DNA of 64,000 nucleotides from Streptomyces africanus (GCF_002150735.1 NZ_MUKA01000004.1:62001-126000), one strand, 5' to 3'. Positions 45,095 to 54,240 are shown, numbered from the stretch's first letter. The notes: generated from the letters alone by a model not told the origin. Program-made: numbers and translations.

Positions 45095-45877
45095 GTGCAC
45101 AAACCGGCCGAGCACGAAAGCGATCCCGAGAAGGTCCGCCTGGAACAGGTCGCGGCCCTCACCGACCCCGCCACCATCCGCTACCTCGAGCAGATCGGGG
45201 TCCGCGAGGGGTGGACCTGTGCCGAAGTCGGGGCGGGCGCGGGATCGATCGCACGATGGCTGTCCAACCGGGTCGGCCACTTCGGCAAGGTCCATGCCAT
45301 CGACATCGAGACCGCGTACATGGAAGGGCTGTCCGCGCCCAACCTCGAGATCCGGCAGCAGGACATCACGACGACACCGCTGGACGAAGGCGCCTACGAC
45401 CTCGTCCACTCCAAGATCCTTCTGATGCATCTGCCGGACCGGGAGCGCGTACTCGGCGAGTTCGCCAAAGCACTCAAGCCCGGTGGACACCTTCTGGTCG
45501 AAGAGGCCGACATCCGCAGCATTCAGCGGGTCGATCCGCCCTCTCCGCTGCTCACCCGGGCTGCCACCGCCCTGGAGACCTTCTTCTATTTCGGTGGCGC
45601 CGACCCCGGATACGGAATGAAGCTCCTGCCGGCATTCCGCCGCACCGGACTCAGGTTCATGGGCACCGACTGCCAGCTCACCGCGGTTCAGGCGGGCACC
45701 CCCGAGATGCAGACCATCGTGCTGAGTCTGGCCAAGCTCGCCCCCATGATCACCAAGGTCGGCCTGATGGGACAGAAGGAGATCGAGGCCGCCTTCGACC
45801 AGCTCCAGCAGCCCTCGGAGACGGTCCTGTACACCCCGATCACCGTTTCGGTCTGGGGCCGGCGGGACGAGGACTGA
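45095..45877 (+). CDS. SAM-dependent methyltransferase
   Basis: A 260-residue class I methyltransferase. Motif I reads AEVGAGAGSIARWL (about 45-58), the acidic ribose-binding residue follows in AIDIETAYMEGL, and motif III is LKPGGHLLVEEADI. The C-terminal half is a substrate cap, as in small-molecule O- or C-methyltransferases. The start is GTG 45095 with GAGGAG eight bases upstream. Its place in the cluster suggests late tailoring; the acceptor atom is unknown. Confidence 0.85.
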   Translation: MHKPAEHESDPEKVRLEQVAALTDPATIRYLEQIGVREGWTCAEVGAGAGSIARWLSNRVGHFGKVHAIDIETAYMEGLSAPNLEIRQQDITTTPLDEGAYDLVHSKILLMHLPDRERVLGEFAKALKPGGHLLVEEADIRSIQRVDPPSPLLTRAATALETFFYFGGADPGYGMKLLPAFRRTGLRFMGTDCQLTAVQAGTPEMQTIVLSLAKLAPMITKVGLMGQKEIEAAFDQLQQPSETVLYTPITVSVWGRRDED

Positions 45878-45914
45878 CCGCCCGCCTCGGCGGCGCACGG
45901 AAAGGACAGCCGCA

Positions 45915-46247
45915 TTGCTGTACGCAGTCATCGCCTACGACGGCACCGACCCCGGGACATTCGAGCGGCGGATGCTCGTCCGTCCGGCCCATATGGCCAA
46001 CGGCGAGAAGATGATGGCCGACGGAAGCTTCCTGTTCGGCGGGGGAATTCTCGACGGCGCCGGAAAGATGGCCGGCGGAGTTCTGATCGTCGACTTCGAG
46101 ACCCGCGACGAGATCGACGAATGGCTCAAGAACGAGCCCTACATCGTCAACAAGGTGTGGGACCGCGTGGAGGTGCACCCCTTCCTCGTACCTCCCCAGT
46201 TCCTCAGCCTCTTCCCGAAGTACCAGGAGCAGCCGACCGCCGGCTGA
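45915..46247 (+). CDS. YciI-like (YCII) family protein
   Basis: A 110-residue YCII-domain protein with RRMLVRPAHM (the conserved His of the family's putative active site), GGGILD and a closing VWDRVEVHPF. The start is TTG 45915 after an AAAGGAC box; the first residues LYAVIAYDG fit the family start. Most members are uncharacterised, but TftG of chlorophenol degradation is a dehydrochlorinase of this fold, which is suggestive beside three halogenases. The link is inference. Confidence 0.82.
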   Translation: MLYAVIAYDGTDPGTFERRMLVRPAHMANGEKMMADGSFLFGGGILDGAGKMAGGVLIVDFETRDEIDEWLKNEPYIVNKVWDRVEVHPFLVPPQFLSLFPKYQEQPTAG

Positions 46248-46285
46248 GCCCCTCACCACGCACATTCTCAGGGAGCTCACGCACC

Positions 46286-48778
46286 ATGGAGACAACATCA
46301 CGCAGCAGCAGGGCTCTGACGCTCCTGGTCACCAGCCTGGGGTCGTTCATGGTCCTGCTCGACGGGTCCATCATCTTCGTCGCCCTGGGCGAGATCCAGA
46401 AGGATCTCGGCGCGGAGATCTCGCAACTCCAGTGGACCGTCGACGCCTATACGCTGCCATTCGCCGCGCTGATGCTGACGACCGGAACCCTAGGAGACCG
46501 GCTCGGCCGCAAACGGGTGTTCCTGACAGGGCTGGTCGTCTTCGTCGTCGGCTCCGCCCTGTGCGGTTTCACGGACAGCTTCAGTGTCCTCGTCCTCGGT
46601 CGGGTCCTGCAGGGGATCGGCGCCGCCGCCATCGAAACCGGAAGCCTTTCCCTGTTGGTGTCGACCTTCAGTGACCCGCCGGGCCGAGCGAAGGCGATCG
46701 GTATCTGGACGGCCGTCTCCGGCGTGGCGCTGGCCCTGGGCCCGCTGTTCGGCGGCGTCCTGATCGAGTCCTTCAGCTGGCACGCGATCTTCCTGATCAA
46801 CCTGCCGGTCGGCGTGCTGGCCCTGGTCCTCGGGGTCCGTTGGCTGATCGAGTCGCGGAACCCGGGCGCCGGCCATCTCGACGTCCCCGGCCAGATCCTC
46901 GTGACCGCTGGTCTGTTCTGCCTGATCATGGGGCTGATCCAGGGCGAGCGAGAGGGATGGGGATCCCCGCTGATCGTCGGCCTTCTGGCCGGATCCGTTC
47001 TGCTGCTGGGCGCGTTCCTGGCCGTGGAGATGCGCAGCCGGGAGCCGATGCTGCCGCTCGATCTGTTCCGCAACCGCACCTTCGCGGTGTCCAGCGTCAT
47101 CGCGTCGCTGCTCGGATTCATCATCGTCGGCGCGATGTTCTTCATGGCCCAGTACTTCCAGACCGTGCAGACGCATTCGGCGCTGGAGACGGGTCTGCGT
47201 CTGCTCCCGCTGACGCTGGGCATCTTCTTCTTCTCGCCGCCGGCGAGCACCATCGCCGGCAAGCTCGGGCCGCGCATTCCGATCATCGTGGGCGGGGTGC
47301 TGGTGAGCGCCGGCTTCCTGCTGCTGATGACGGTGGAGGCGGACTCCGGATTCGGCTCGGTGTGGTGGAAGCTCGGGCTCGTCGGGGGCGGCATCGGCTG
47401 CATGTTCGCCCCGCTGACGCTGGCCGTGATGGCGTCCACACCTCCGGAACGGGCGGGTCTGGGCTCCTCGATGATCAACACGACGAGGATCGCGGGATTC
47501 ACCGCCGGTGCGGCGGTTCTGGGCACGGTCGTCGTGGCCGTGTTCAAGGACAAGGTCGTCGCGGCTCTCACCGACCTGGACGTGGCCAGGGGCGCCGGCC
47601 ACCAGATCGCCGAGCGCATCGGTGGATCGGGCGCGAGTGCCGGTCAGGGGGCGGGGGCGATCCCCGATCTGCCCGTCGACCGGGCCGAGTTCACCTCGGC
47701 GGTGCATCAGTCCTTCGTCGATGCCATCCACGTCGCGTTCCTGATCTGCGCCGGCTGCACGCTCCTCATCGCCGTGCTCGCCGCGGCCCTGATGACCCGC
47801 GGGCCGGTGTCCGATCCCGTCGCTCTCGCCGGGACCGCGGGCGGTACGGACGGGCCGGACGTCAGGTCGGCCGGCGTTCGGGACGGCAAGGGCGTTGCCC
47901 GCGCCGACACCACACGGCTGCCCTCGGCGCTCGTCGGGACCGAGTGGCTCGCCGAGCATCTGGGACGGCCGGGGATCGTCGTCGTCGACTGCACGGTGAA
48001 CCTCCGGCTGCTGCCCGAGGGCGGGGTCGATCTCGGCCCCGGTCACGACGGCTACCTCGAGGGGCATGTCCCGGGCGCCGTCTTCGCCGATCTCCTCGTG
48101 GAACTGGCCGACCCCACCGCGCCCAAACCGTTCGCCATTCCGCCGGCCGACGTCCTGGCCGCCGCCATCGAGCGGCTCGGCATCAGCAACGACGACACCG
48201 TGATCCTCTACGATCGCGCCCACACGGCGTTCGCGACCCGGCTCTGGTGGATGCTGCGATGGCTCGGCCACGACAACGCCGCCGTGCTCGACGGAGGCTG
48301 GAGGAAGTGGACCGCCGAGGGCCGCCCGGTGAGCAAGGACGTTCCCGAGGTGAGCCGCGGCAGCTTCGCACCCCGGCTCCGTCCTGAGCTGTTCGTCACC
48401 CGTGACCAGGTGCAGGCCGCCATCGACGTCCCCGGCGTCTGCCTCGTCAACGCGTTGTCACCCGAACAGCACGCCGGCCACATCCCGGTCGCGCACGGCC
48501 GCGTCGGCCACATCCCCTCCAGCGTCAACGTTCCGGCGGCGGCGCTCGTCGACCCGGACACCGGCTGCTTCCTCCCGGCCCGACAACTCACCGCCAGGTT
48601 CGAGGCGGTCGGTGCCACGCAGGCCCGGCAGGTCGTCGCCTACTGCGCCGCGGGGGTGGACGCCACGATCGACGCCTTCGCGCTGCAAATGCTGGGGGTG
48701 CGTGACGTCGCTCTCTACGATGACGGCCTCGTGGAATGGAGCGGCGATCCGGCGCTGCCCCTGGCCACCACGATCTAG
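46286..48778 (+). CDS. MFS exporter (DHA2-like, 14 TM) fused to a two-domain rhodanese sulfurtransferase
   Basis: An 830-residue fusion. Residues 1-515 are a 14-helix drug/proton antiporter (VLLDGSIIFVALGEI, TLGDRLGRKRVF, a long 3' linker of TM13). Residues about 550-830 are a tandem rhodanese: an inactive first domain with ILYDRAHTAFATRLWWMLRW and LDGGWRKW, and an active second domain with AYCAAGVDATIDAF holding the catalytic Cys. The frame crosses the junction (about 47850-47930) without a stop, start or frameshift. GGGAG precedes the ATG. Likely export of the cluster product; the sulfur-transfer part may detoxify or trap it. Confidence 0.85.
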   Translation: METTSRSSRALTLLVTSLGSFMVLLDGSIIFVALGEIQKDLGAEISQLQWTVDAYTLPFAALMLTTGTLGDRLGRKRVFLTGLVVFVVGSALCGFTDSFSVLVLGRVLQGIGAAAIETGSLSLLVSTFSDPPGRAKAIGIWTAVSGVALALGPLFGGVLIESFSWHAIFLINLPVGVLALVLGVRWLIESRNPGAGHLDVPGQILVTAGLFCLIMGLIQGEREGWGSPLIVGLLAGSVLLLGAFLAVEMRSREPMLPLDLFRNRTFAVSSVIASLLGFIIVGAMFFMAQYFQTVQTHSALETGLRLLPLTLGIFFFSPPASTIAGKLGPRIPIIVGGVLVSAGFLLLMTVEADSGFGSVWWKLGLVGGGIGCMFAPLTLAVMASTPPERAGLGSSMINTTRIAGFTAGAAVLGTVVVAVFKDKVVAALTDLDVARGAGHQIAERIGGSGASAGQGAGAIPDLPVDRAEFTSAVHQSFVDAIHVAFLICAGCTLLIAVLAAALMTRGPVSDPVALAGTAGGTDGPDVRSAGVRDGKGVARADTTRLPSALVGTEWLAEHLGRPGIVVVDCTVNLRLLPEGGVDLGPGHDGYLEGHVPGAVFADLLVELADPTAPKPFAIPPADVLAAAIERLGISNDDTVILYDRAHTAFATRLWWMLRWLGHDNAAVLDGGWRKWTAEGRPVSKDVPEVSRGSFAPRLRPELFVTRDQVQAAIDVPGVCLVNALSPEQHAGHIPVAHGRVGHIPSSVNVPAAALVDPDTGCFLPARQLTARFEAVGATQARQVVAYCAAGVDATIDAFALQMLGVRDVALYDDGLVEWSGDPALPLATTI

Positions 48779-48792
48779 GAGGGCAGCCGAGG

Positions 48793-49134
48793 ATGGCGTA
48801 CGACCAGGAACTCGCGGACCGGATCAGAGAAGCCCTCTCCACCCAGCGGCAGGTGCGCGAGGTGAGGATGTTCGGTGCTCTCGCCTTCATGGTCAACGGC
48901 AGCATGGCGGTCACGGCCAACGCGGACGGCCGCCTCATGGTCCGCTGCGACCCCGACCGGGCCGAGAAGCTGCTGGAGCGGGAGGGCGCCGACTGGGCGG
49001 AGATGCGCGGGAAGCCCATGGGCAAGGGCTGGATCGTCGTCGCCGGCCACGGCATCGAATCGGACGAGGCCTTCGACGGCTGGATGACGGAGGCCCTGGA
49101 CTACAACAGGAAGGTGAGCGGTAGTGACGACTGA
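48793..49134 (+). CDS. TfoX N-terminal-domain family protein
   Basis: A 113-residue protein with VREVRMFGALAFMVNGSMAV and a strand-helix pattern of the TfoX/Sxy N-terminal domain. Short stand-alone versions are common in actinomycetes, where competence regulation by TfoX does not apply, so the role is unknown. It follows the exporter by 14 bases and overlaps the next gene by 11, so it may be cotranscribed with the cluster without belonging to it functionally. Confidence 0.8.
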   Translation: MAYDQELADRIREALSTQRQVREVRMFGALAFMVNGSMAVTANADGRLMVRCDPDRAEKLLEREGADWAEMRGKPMGKGWIVVAGHGIESDEAFDGWMTEALDYNRKVSGSDD

Positions 49135-49822
49135 GAAGGGTGCGCAGACCACCCCGCCCTTCGACGGGTTCCCGCCCGAACTGTTCACCTTCCTGGAGGG
49201 CTTGGAGAAGGACAACTCCAAGACGTACTGGGAGGCTCACCGGGCCGTCTGGGAGGCGTCCGTGAAGGAGCCGGTGAACCGTCTCATGGCCGACCTGGAG
49301 GACGAGTTCGGGCCGCTGCGCACCTTCCGGCCCAACCGTGACGTCAGGTTCTCCCCGGACAAGTCCCCGTACAAGACGTGGGTCGGCGTCACCACCAGCG
49401 ACCGGGCGGTGGGCGGAATCGGCGCCTTCCTCCGGCTGGACGCCGACGGCATGCGGCTGGCGGGCGGGGCCATGGCCCTGGCGCCGGACCAGATCAAGCG
49501 GTTCCGCACCGCCATCGACAGCGGCGAGTCCGCGGCGGAATTCGACAGCATCCGGCGGCAGTTGGCCGATCAGGGACTGCCCGTGGAGCCGGGCATGCAG
49601 CCCGTGCTCAAGCGGGTCCCCACCGGCTTCTCTGCCGATCACCCCCGCGGCGAACTCCTGCGCTGGAAGGGCGCGGTGGTCATCAAGGAGCATCAGCTGG
49701 CCGACTGGATGCATCAGCCGCGGGCCATCGAGGCGGTGCGCGAACTCTGGAGGGCCACGCGGCCGCTGAAGGAGTGGATCGAGACGCACGTCGGGGAGAG
49801 CGAGGCGCCGCGCCGCCGCTGA
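49124..49822 (+). CDS. DUF2461 family protein
   Basis: A 232-residue protein with the DUF2461 pattern: FDGFPPELFTFLEGLEKDNS at the start, RPNRDVRFSPDKSPYKTWVG (about 67-86) and a C-terminal GELLRWKGAVVIKEH. Family members are cytoplasmic and of unknown function. The GTG start overlaps the TfoX-like gene by 11 bases. No membrane or signal segment. It ends the run that began at 44742; 91 bases then separate it from asparagine synthetase. Confidence 0.85.
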   Translation: MTTEKGAQTTPPFDGFPPELFTFLEGLEKDNSKTYWEAHRAVWEASVKEPVNRLMADLEDEFGPLRTFRPNRDVRFSPDKSPYKTWVGVTTSDRAVGGIGAFLRLDADGMRLAGGAMALAPDQIKRFRTAIDSGESAAEFDSIRRQLADQGLPVEPGMQPVLKRVPTGFSADHPRGELLRWKGAVVIKEHQLADWMHQPRAIEAVRELWRATRPLKEWIETHVGESEAPRRR

Positions 49823-49913
49823 TCCGGCGCGACGGCGGTACCGGGGGACTCACGTGAGCGGGTGAGCGAGCGGGACTTGCGGGATGTTTCTGCAGACCAC
49901 AGGAGGACGGCAG

Positions 49914-51767
49914 ATGTGTGGCATAACCGGCTGGATTTCGTTCGACCGTGACCTCACCCGCGAACGGGAGACCCTGGACGCCATGACGCAGACCATGGCG
50001 TGCCGGGGCCCCGATGCCTCTGGCACATGGGTCGATCGGCACGCCGCCCTCGGTCACCGAAGGCTGGCCGTGATCGACCTGCCCGGCGGGAAGCAGCCGA
50101 TGACGGTGCGGACCCCGACCGGCGAGGTGACCCTCGTCTACAGCGGCGAGACCTACAACTTCACCGAACTGCGGCATGAGTTGGTACGGCGAGGAGAACG
50201 CTTCGAGACCGCCAGTGACACGGAGGTCGTCCTGCGCGGATACCTGTGCTGGGGCGAGGCCGTGGCCGAGCGGCTCAACGGCATGTACGCGTTCGCGATC
50301 TGGGATGCACGGGCCCGGAAACTGGTGATGATTCGCGACCGGCTCGGGATCAAGCCGTTCCACTACTACCGCACGGCCGACGGCCTGCTGTTCGGCTCGG
50401 AGCCGAAGGCGATTCTGGCCAACCCGCTCGCCGAGCGCGTGGTCGACGCGGACGGACTGCGTGAGACGTTCTCGTACTGCTTCACTCCCGGGCACGCGAT
50501 CTGGTCGGGCATGCGGCAGGTCGAGCCCGGCACCGTGGTCACGATCGACGCCGCCGGACTTCGGGAGCGCACCTACTGGCGGCTGGAGACCCGTCCGCAC
50601 ACGGACGACGTGACCACCACCGTCGGACGCGTCCGCGAGTTGCTCGAGGACACGGTGCGCCGGCAGCTCGTCGCGGACGTGCCGCGCTGCGTGCTGCTGT
50701 CCGGTGGCCTGGATTCCGGCACGCTCACCGCGTTGTCCGCGGCCCGTCTGGGCGACGAGCGGGTGCGGACGTTCGCCGTCGACTTCATGGACCATGCGGC
50801 GAACTTCACGTCGGACGACCTGCGGGACACTCCCGACGCGCCCTATGTGAAGGACGTCGCGGAGCATGTCGGTTCGGAGCACGCCGACATCGTGATCGGC
50901 CCCAAGACACTGGCCGACCCGGAGATCCGGCAGGCCGTGATCGGCGCGCGCGACCTGCCGATGACGATGGGCGACATCGACTTCTCGCTGTATCTGCTCT
51001 TCAAGGAGATCCGGCAGAGGTCGACGGTGGCCCTGTCGGGCGAGGCGGCCGACGAGATATTCGGCGGCTACAAGCACATGCACGTGCCCCAGATCCAGCA
51101 GGCCCACGCGTTTCCCTGGATCGCGCTCAACATCGGCGCGTTCGACAAGGACGGCACGGGCCTCAACCCGCAGCTGTGGTCCGGCCTCGCGCTGGAGGAG
51201 TACCGGAAGGACTCGTACGCGAGTGCTCTGGGAGAGATCGAGCGGCTCGACTCCGGAGACGTCTACGCCTCCGAGGACGACTTCGAGCACCGCATGCGGA
51301 TCATGATCCACCTGCACCTGACCCGGTTCATGCGCTACCTCCTCGACCGGAAGGACCGGCTGAGCATGGCCCTCGGGCTCGAGGTCCGCGTGCCGTTCTG
51401 CGATCACCGGATCGTCGAGTACGTCTACAACACGCCCTGGGCGTTGAAGACCTACGACGGTCGGGAGAAGAGCCTGCTTCGGGGTGCCGTCAAGGACATG
51501 CTGCCGGAGTCGGTCGTCTGGCGTCCGAAGAGCGCCTATCCCTCCACGCAGGACCCCTATTACGCCCAGGAGCTCCAACGGCAGGCCAGGGAACTGCTGA
51601 GCGACCGCGGCCATGGGGTCTTCGAGTTGGTGAACCGGCAATGGCTGGAGAGCGCGACCGGGAAGGACACAGCCGGGATGGACAGGCTGACCCGGCTGGG
51701 TCTCGAGCGAACGTTGGATCTCGCCACCTGGCTCGATGCCTACCGCCCCACGCTCAGGCTCCCCTGA
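49914..51767 (+). CDS. asnB: Asparagine synthetase B, glutamine-hydrolysing
   Basis: A 617-residue two-domain enzyme. The glutaminase domain begins MCGITGW, so Cys2 becomes the N-terminal nucleophile, followed by RGPDASGTW and RLAVIDL. The synthetase domain has the ATP-binding LLSGGLDSGTLTAL near 263 and ALSGEAADEIFGGY. ATG 49914 is required to expose the cysteine and has AGGAGG nine bases upstream. It would amidate aspartate, though related enzymes amidate other acids in antibiotic pathways. It stands alone, followed by a strong hairpin. Confidence 0.9.
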   Translation: MCGITGWISFDRDLTRERETLDAMTQTMACRGPDASGTWVDRHAALGHRRLAVIDLPGGKQPMTVRTPTGEVTLVYSGETYNFTELRHELVRRGERFETASDTEVVLRGYLCWGEAVAERLNGMYAFAIWDARARKLVMIRDRLGIKPFHYYRTADGLLFGSEPKAILANPLAERVVDADGLRETFSYCFTPGHAIWSGMRQVEPGTVVTIDAAGLRERTYWRLETRPHTDDVTTTVGRVRELLEDTVRRQLVADVPRCVLLSGGLDSGTLTALSAARLGDERVRTFAVDFMDHAANFTSDDLRDTPDAPYVKDVAEHVGSEHADIVIGPKTLADPEIRQAVIGARDLPMTMGDIDFSLYLLFKEIRQRSTVALSGEAADEIFGGYKHMHVPQIQQAHAFPWIALNIGAFDKDGTGLNPQLWSGLALEEYRKDSYASALGEIERLDSGDVYASEDDFEHRMRIMIHLHLTRFMRYLLDRKDRLSMALGLEVRVPFCDHRIVEYVYNTPWALKTYDGREKSLLRGAVKDMLPESVVWRPKSAYPSTQDPYYAQELQRQARELLSDRGHGVFELVNRQWLESATGKDTAGMDRLTRLGLERTLDLATWLDAYRPTLRLP

Positions 51768-51776
51768 CAGGACCGC

Positions 51777-51809
51777 GGGGTCGGCCGCACCGAGGCCGCG
51801 GCCGACCCC
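51777..51809. terminator. Terminator after asparagine synthetase
   Basis: A perfect 12-base stem (GGGGTCGGCCGC at 51777-51788 and its complement at 51798-51809) with a nine-base loop, ten bases after the stop. The remaining stretch to the transporter start (51810-52101) shows no gene; it should hold that gene's promoter. Confidence 0.8.
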
Positions 51810-52101
51810 AGGAGGCCGCCTGTTCGGCCGGACGGCAGCGGAGGTCTCCGGGAAGTCGGTCAGAACCTGCTCGCGGACGGCTCTGAGGGGCACCGGATCC
51901 GACGCCGTGCCCAGCCGCGCAGAGCCCCGGGCGGACAGACCGCCGTCAGCCTCTCAGCCACGGCTCCGCGAGCTGGCATGGTGGTCCGACGCATAGCCGC
52001 ACCCGGAACTATGTTGCCCCACCACATGTGCGCCTGACCTGCAGGTTTCTACGGTGTGCCAACACGTACCCGTCCCCACCGCACGCGAGGAAGTGGCGCA
52101 C

Positions 52102-53487
52102 ATGGCCTCCGCAACCACCGCTCCCCCACCCCCGGGCAACCTCAAGCGCATCGTCGCCGCCAGCCTCATCGGCACCACCATCGAGTGGTACGACTTCTTC
52201 CTCTACGGCTCCGCCGCCGCGCTCGTGTTCAACAAGCTGTTCTTCCCGGATTCCGACCCGCTCGTCGGCACGCTGCTGTCGTTCCTGACGTACGCGGTCG
52301 GGTTCGCCGCCCGGCCGCTGGGTGCGCTGGTGTTCGGGCACTACGGCGACCGGCTCGGGCGCAAGAAGCTGCTGGTGCTGAGTCTGCTGCTGATGGGCGG
52401 GGCGACCTTCGCGATCGGGCTGCTGCCCACGCACGCCACCATCGGGACGGCCGCGCCGGTCCTGCTCACCGTGCTCCGGCTGGTCCAGGGGTTCGCGCTC
52501 GGCGGCGAGTGGGGCGGTGCCGTGCTGCTGGTGTCGGAGCACGGGGACGCGCGGCGGCGGGGGTTCTGGGCCTCGTGGCCGCAGACCGGTGCACCGGCGG
52601 GGCAACTCCTCGCCACGGGTGTGCTGTCCGTGCTGACCGCCGTGCTGTCGGACGCCGCGTTCGGCAGTTGGGGCTGGCGGATACCGTTCCTGCTCTCCGG
52701 CGTGCTGGTGATCGTCGGTTTGTGGATTCGTCTGTCTGTCGATGAATCGCCCGTCTTCAAGCAGGCGTTGGCGCAGGCCGAGGCCCGCAAGGCGGACCGG
52801 ACCGCGGAGACCGAGAAGCTGCCGCTGGTCGCCGTGCTGCGGCATCACTGGCGTGATGTGCTGGTCGCGATGGGGGCGCGTATGGCGGAGAACATCAGCT
52901 ACTACGTCATCACGGCGTTCATCCTCGTCTACGCCACCACCTCGGCCGGCGTCTCCAAGCAGACCGCGCTCAACGCCGTACTGATCGCCTCGGCCGTGCA
53001 CTTCGCCGCCATCCCGGCGTGGGGCGCGCTCTCCGACCGGATCGGCCGCCGTCCCGTGTATCTGATGGGTGCCGTCGGGGTCGGGCTGTGGATGTTCCCG
53101 TTCTTCTCGCTGATCGACACCGGCGGCTTCGGCAACCTGATCCTCGCCGTCACGGTGGGGCTGGTGCTGCACGGGGCGATGTACGCGCCCCAGGCCGCGT
53201 TCTTCTCCGAGATGTTCGCGACGCGGATGCGCTACTCCGGCGCGTCCATCGGCGCCCAGTTCGCCTCGGTCGCGGCGGGCGCGCCCGCGCCGCTGATTGC
53301 CACCGCGCTGCTGTCCGACTACGGCAGCTCCACCCCGATCGCCCTGTACGTCATCGCCGCCGCCGTGCTCACGGTGATCGCGGTGGCGGCGGCCAAGGAG
53401 ACCCGCCACCGGGATCTTGCCGATGTGGCCCCGCCCGTCGACGCGGACCGGACCGCGGCACCGGCGGCGGACGCCCGGACCCTCTGA
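52102..53487 (+). CDS. MHS-family (metabolite:proton symporter) MFS transporter
   Basis: A 461-residue transporter of twelve helices. It has the MHS hallmarks GTTIEWYDFFLYG at the start, the loop motif GHYGDRLGRKKLL after helix 2, RLVQGFALGGEWGG, and RRGFWASWPQTGAP. Members import organic acids, proline, betaine or aromatic acids; the substrate is not readable. ATG 52102 follows GAGGAAG; a longer frame from 52054 lacks that support. A strong hairpin follows, so it is monocistronic. Confidence 0.88.
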   Translation: MASATTAPPPPGNLKRIVAASLIGTTIEWYDFFLYGSAAALVFNKLFFPDSDPLVGTLLSFLTYAVGFAARPLGALVFGHYGDRLGRKKLLVLSLLLMGGATFAIGLLPTHATIGTAAPVLLTVLRLVQGFALGGEWGGAVLLVSEHGDARRRGFWASWPQTGAPAGQLLATGVLSVLTAVLSDAAFGSWGWRIPFLLSGVLVIVGLWIRLSVDESPVFKQALAQAEARKADRTAETEKLPLVAVLRHHWRDVLVAMGARMAENISYYVITAFILVYATTSAGVSKQTALNAVLIASAVHFAAIPAWGALSDRIGRRPVYLMGAVGVGLWMFPFFSLIDTGGFGNLILAVTVGLVLHGAMYAPQAAFFSEMFATRMRYSGASIGAQFASVAAGAPAPLIATALLSDYGSSTPIALYVIAAAVLTVIAVAAAKETRHRDLADVAPPVDADRTAAPAADARTL

Positions 53488-53503
53488 GACGATCCGGCAA
53501 CGG

Positions 53504-53546
53504 CCCCCGTGCGTCCCTCCCCGCCTGCGGGGCCCGCGCACGGGGG
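53504..53546. terminator. Terminator after the MHS transporter
   Basis: A ten-base outer stem (CCCCCGTGCG at 53504-53513 and its complement at 53537-53546) enclosing a second small GC hairpin, 17 bases after the transporter stop. Shape and place indicate a factor-independent terminator. Confidence 0.75.
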
Positions 53547-53617
53547 TCAGTGCAGGCCAGGACGCTCGGCAAGGGCGACGTCCTCGCCCTTCGCAGCATC
53601 TACTGAGGAGGCCGTTC

Positions 53618-54004
53618 ATGAGTTGGGCCAAGCGATCGATGACCGCGGTACTGACGGCAGTTGCAGCGGCCTCAGTTGCCGCCTGTACATCAGAGGGCAA
53701 CAGCGCGGAGGACGCTGCGTCGTGCGTCTACCAGGTGACCTACCACGGGCGCACCTACCAGGATGTCGCCAACGTGGAGTTCACGGTCGGTAGCAAACTC
53801 GGGGCAGCGACCAAACCGCCCTGTGACGACACCGGCGGCAAGGACGAGGAGCCGGCCACGACGGAGACCGCCTACGCCGTGGACGGTATCTCTCCGAAGG
53901 TGGCCATCGCCGTCGGCGACTCACCCGACGACGTGCACTTCGTCGCTGTCTACTCCGGCAATGAACTGCCGTCCGAGGTGAAGAAACTGATCGCCAGCCC
54001 CTGA
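53618..54004 (+). CDS. Small lipoprotein of unknown function
   Basis: A 128-residue protein with a basic start, a hydrophobic Ala/Val stretch and the lipobox VAAC (Cys23), so probably membrane-anchored outside the cell. The mature part has two further cysteines (ASCVYQV and PPCDDTGG) that could form a disulfide. GAGGAG lies seven or eight bases before the ATG. It is followed directly by a hairpin. I do not recognise the family with confidence (it may be DUF6281-like). Confidence 0.7.
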   Translation: MSWAKRSMTAVLTAVAAASVAACTSEGNSAEDAASCVYQVTYHGRTYQDVANVEFTVGSKLGAATKPPCDDTGGKDEEPATTETAYAVDGISPKVAIAVGDSPDDVHFVAVYSGNELPSEVKKLIASP

Positions 54005-54012
54005 GGAACGGT

Positions 54013-54052
54013 GCGGGGCGTCGCTGGACCGGACGGGCCTCGGACGCCCCGC
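54013..54052. terminator. Terminator after the lipoprotein gene
   Basis: A perfect ten-base stem (GCGGGGCGTC at 54013-54022 and its complement at 54043-54052) with a 20-base loop, nine bases after the lipoprotein stop. Confidence 0.72.
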
Positions 54053-54119
54053 GCCTGCCTCCCGCTCCATCCGGACCGCTCTCTTGCGGTTGCCGCCCTG
54101 CTCAGCTTGCACCGTCCGC

Positions 54120-54240
54120 TGCGGGCTTAGACGTGGCAGGCGGTCCGCGCTGGCGGGGCGTTTCGGGCGGAGCCAGTGGATGATGTCGACCGCAAGGCCC
54201 AGGCGCCCGTCGGCGGTCTGCGGCATGGGGAGGCGGCCAG
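54120..54240 (-). pseudogene. Short remnant of an insertion-sequence transposase
   Basis: A minus-strand stretch reads MPQTADGRLGLAVDIIHWLR followed by PKRPASADRL, matching from memory the N-terminal LPxMADGRxVLAVDVSNWLRPDAxTS region of a common Streptomyces transposase (NF041680-type). Only about 40 codons are recognisable; frames break on both sides. The rest of the gene-free stretch 54053-54436 shows nothing else I can name. Confidence 0.5.

Noticed and set aside
52054-52101. Upstream start for the MHS transporter
   Set aside because: The extra 16 residues are not membrane-like and the GAGGAAG ribosome-binding site fits the ATG at 52102.
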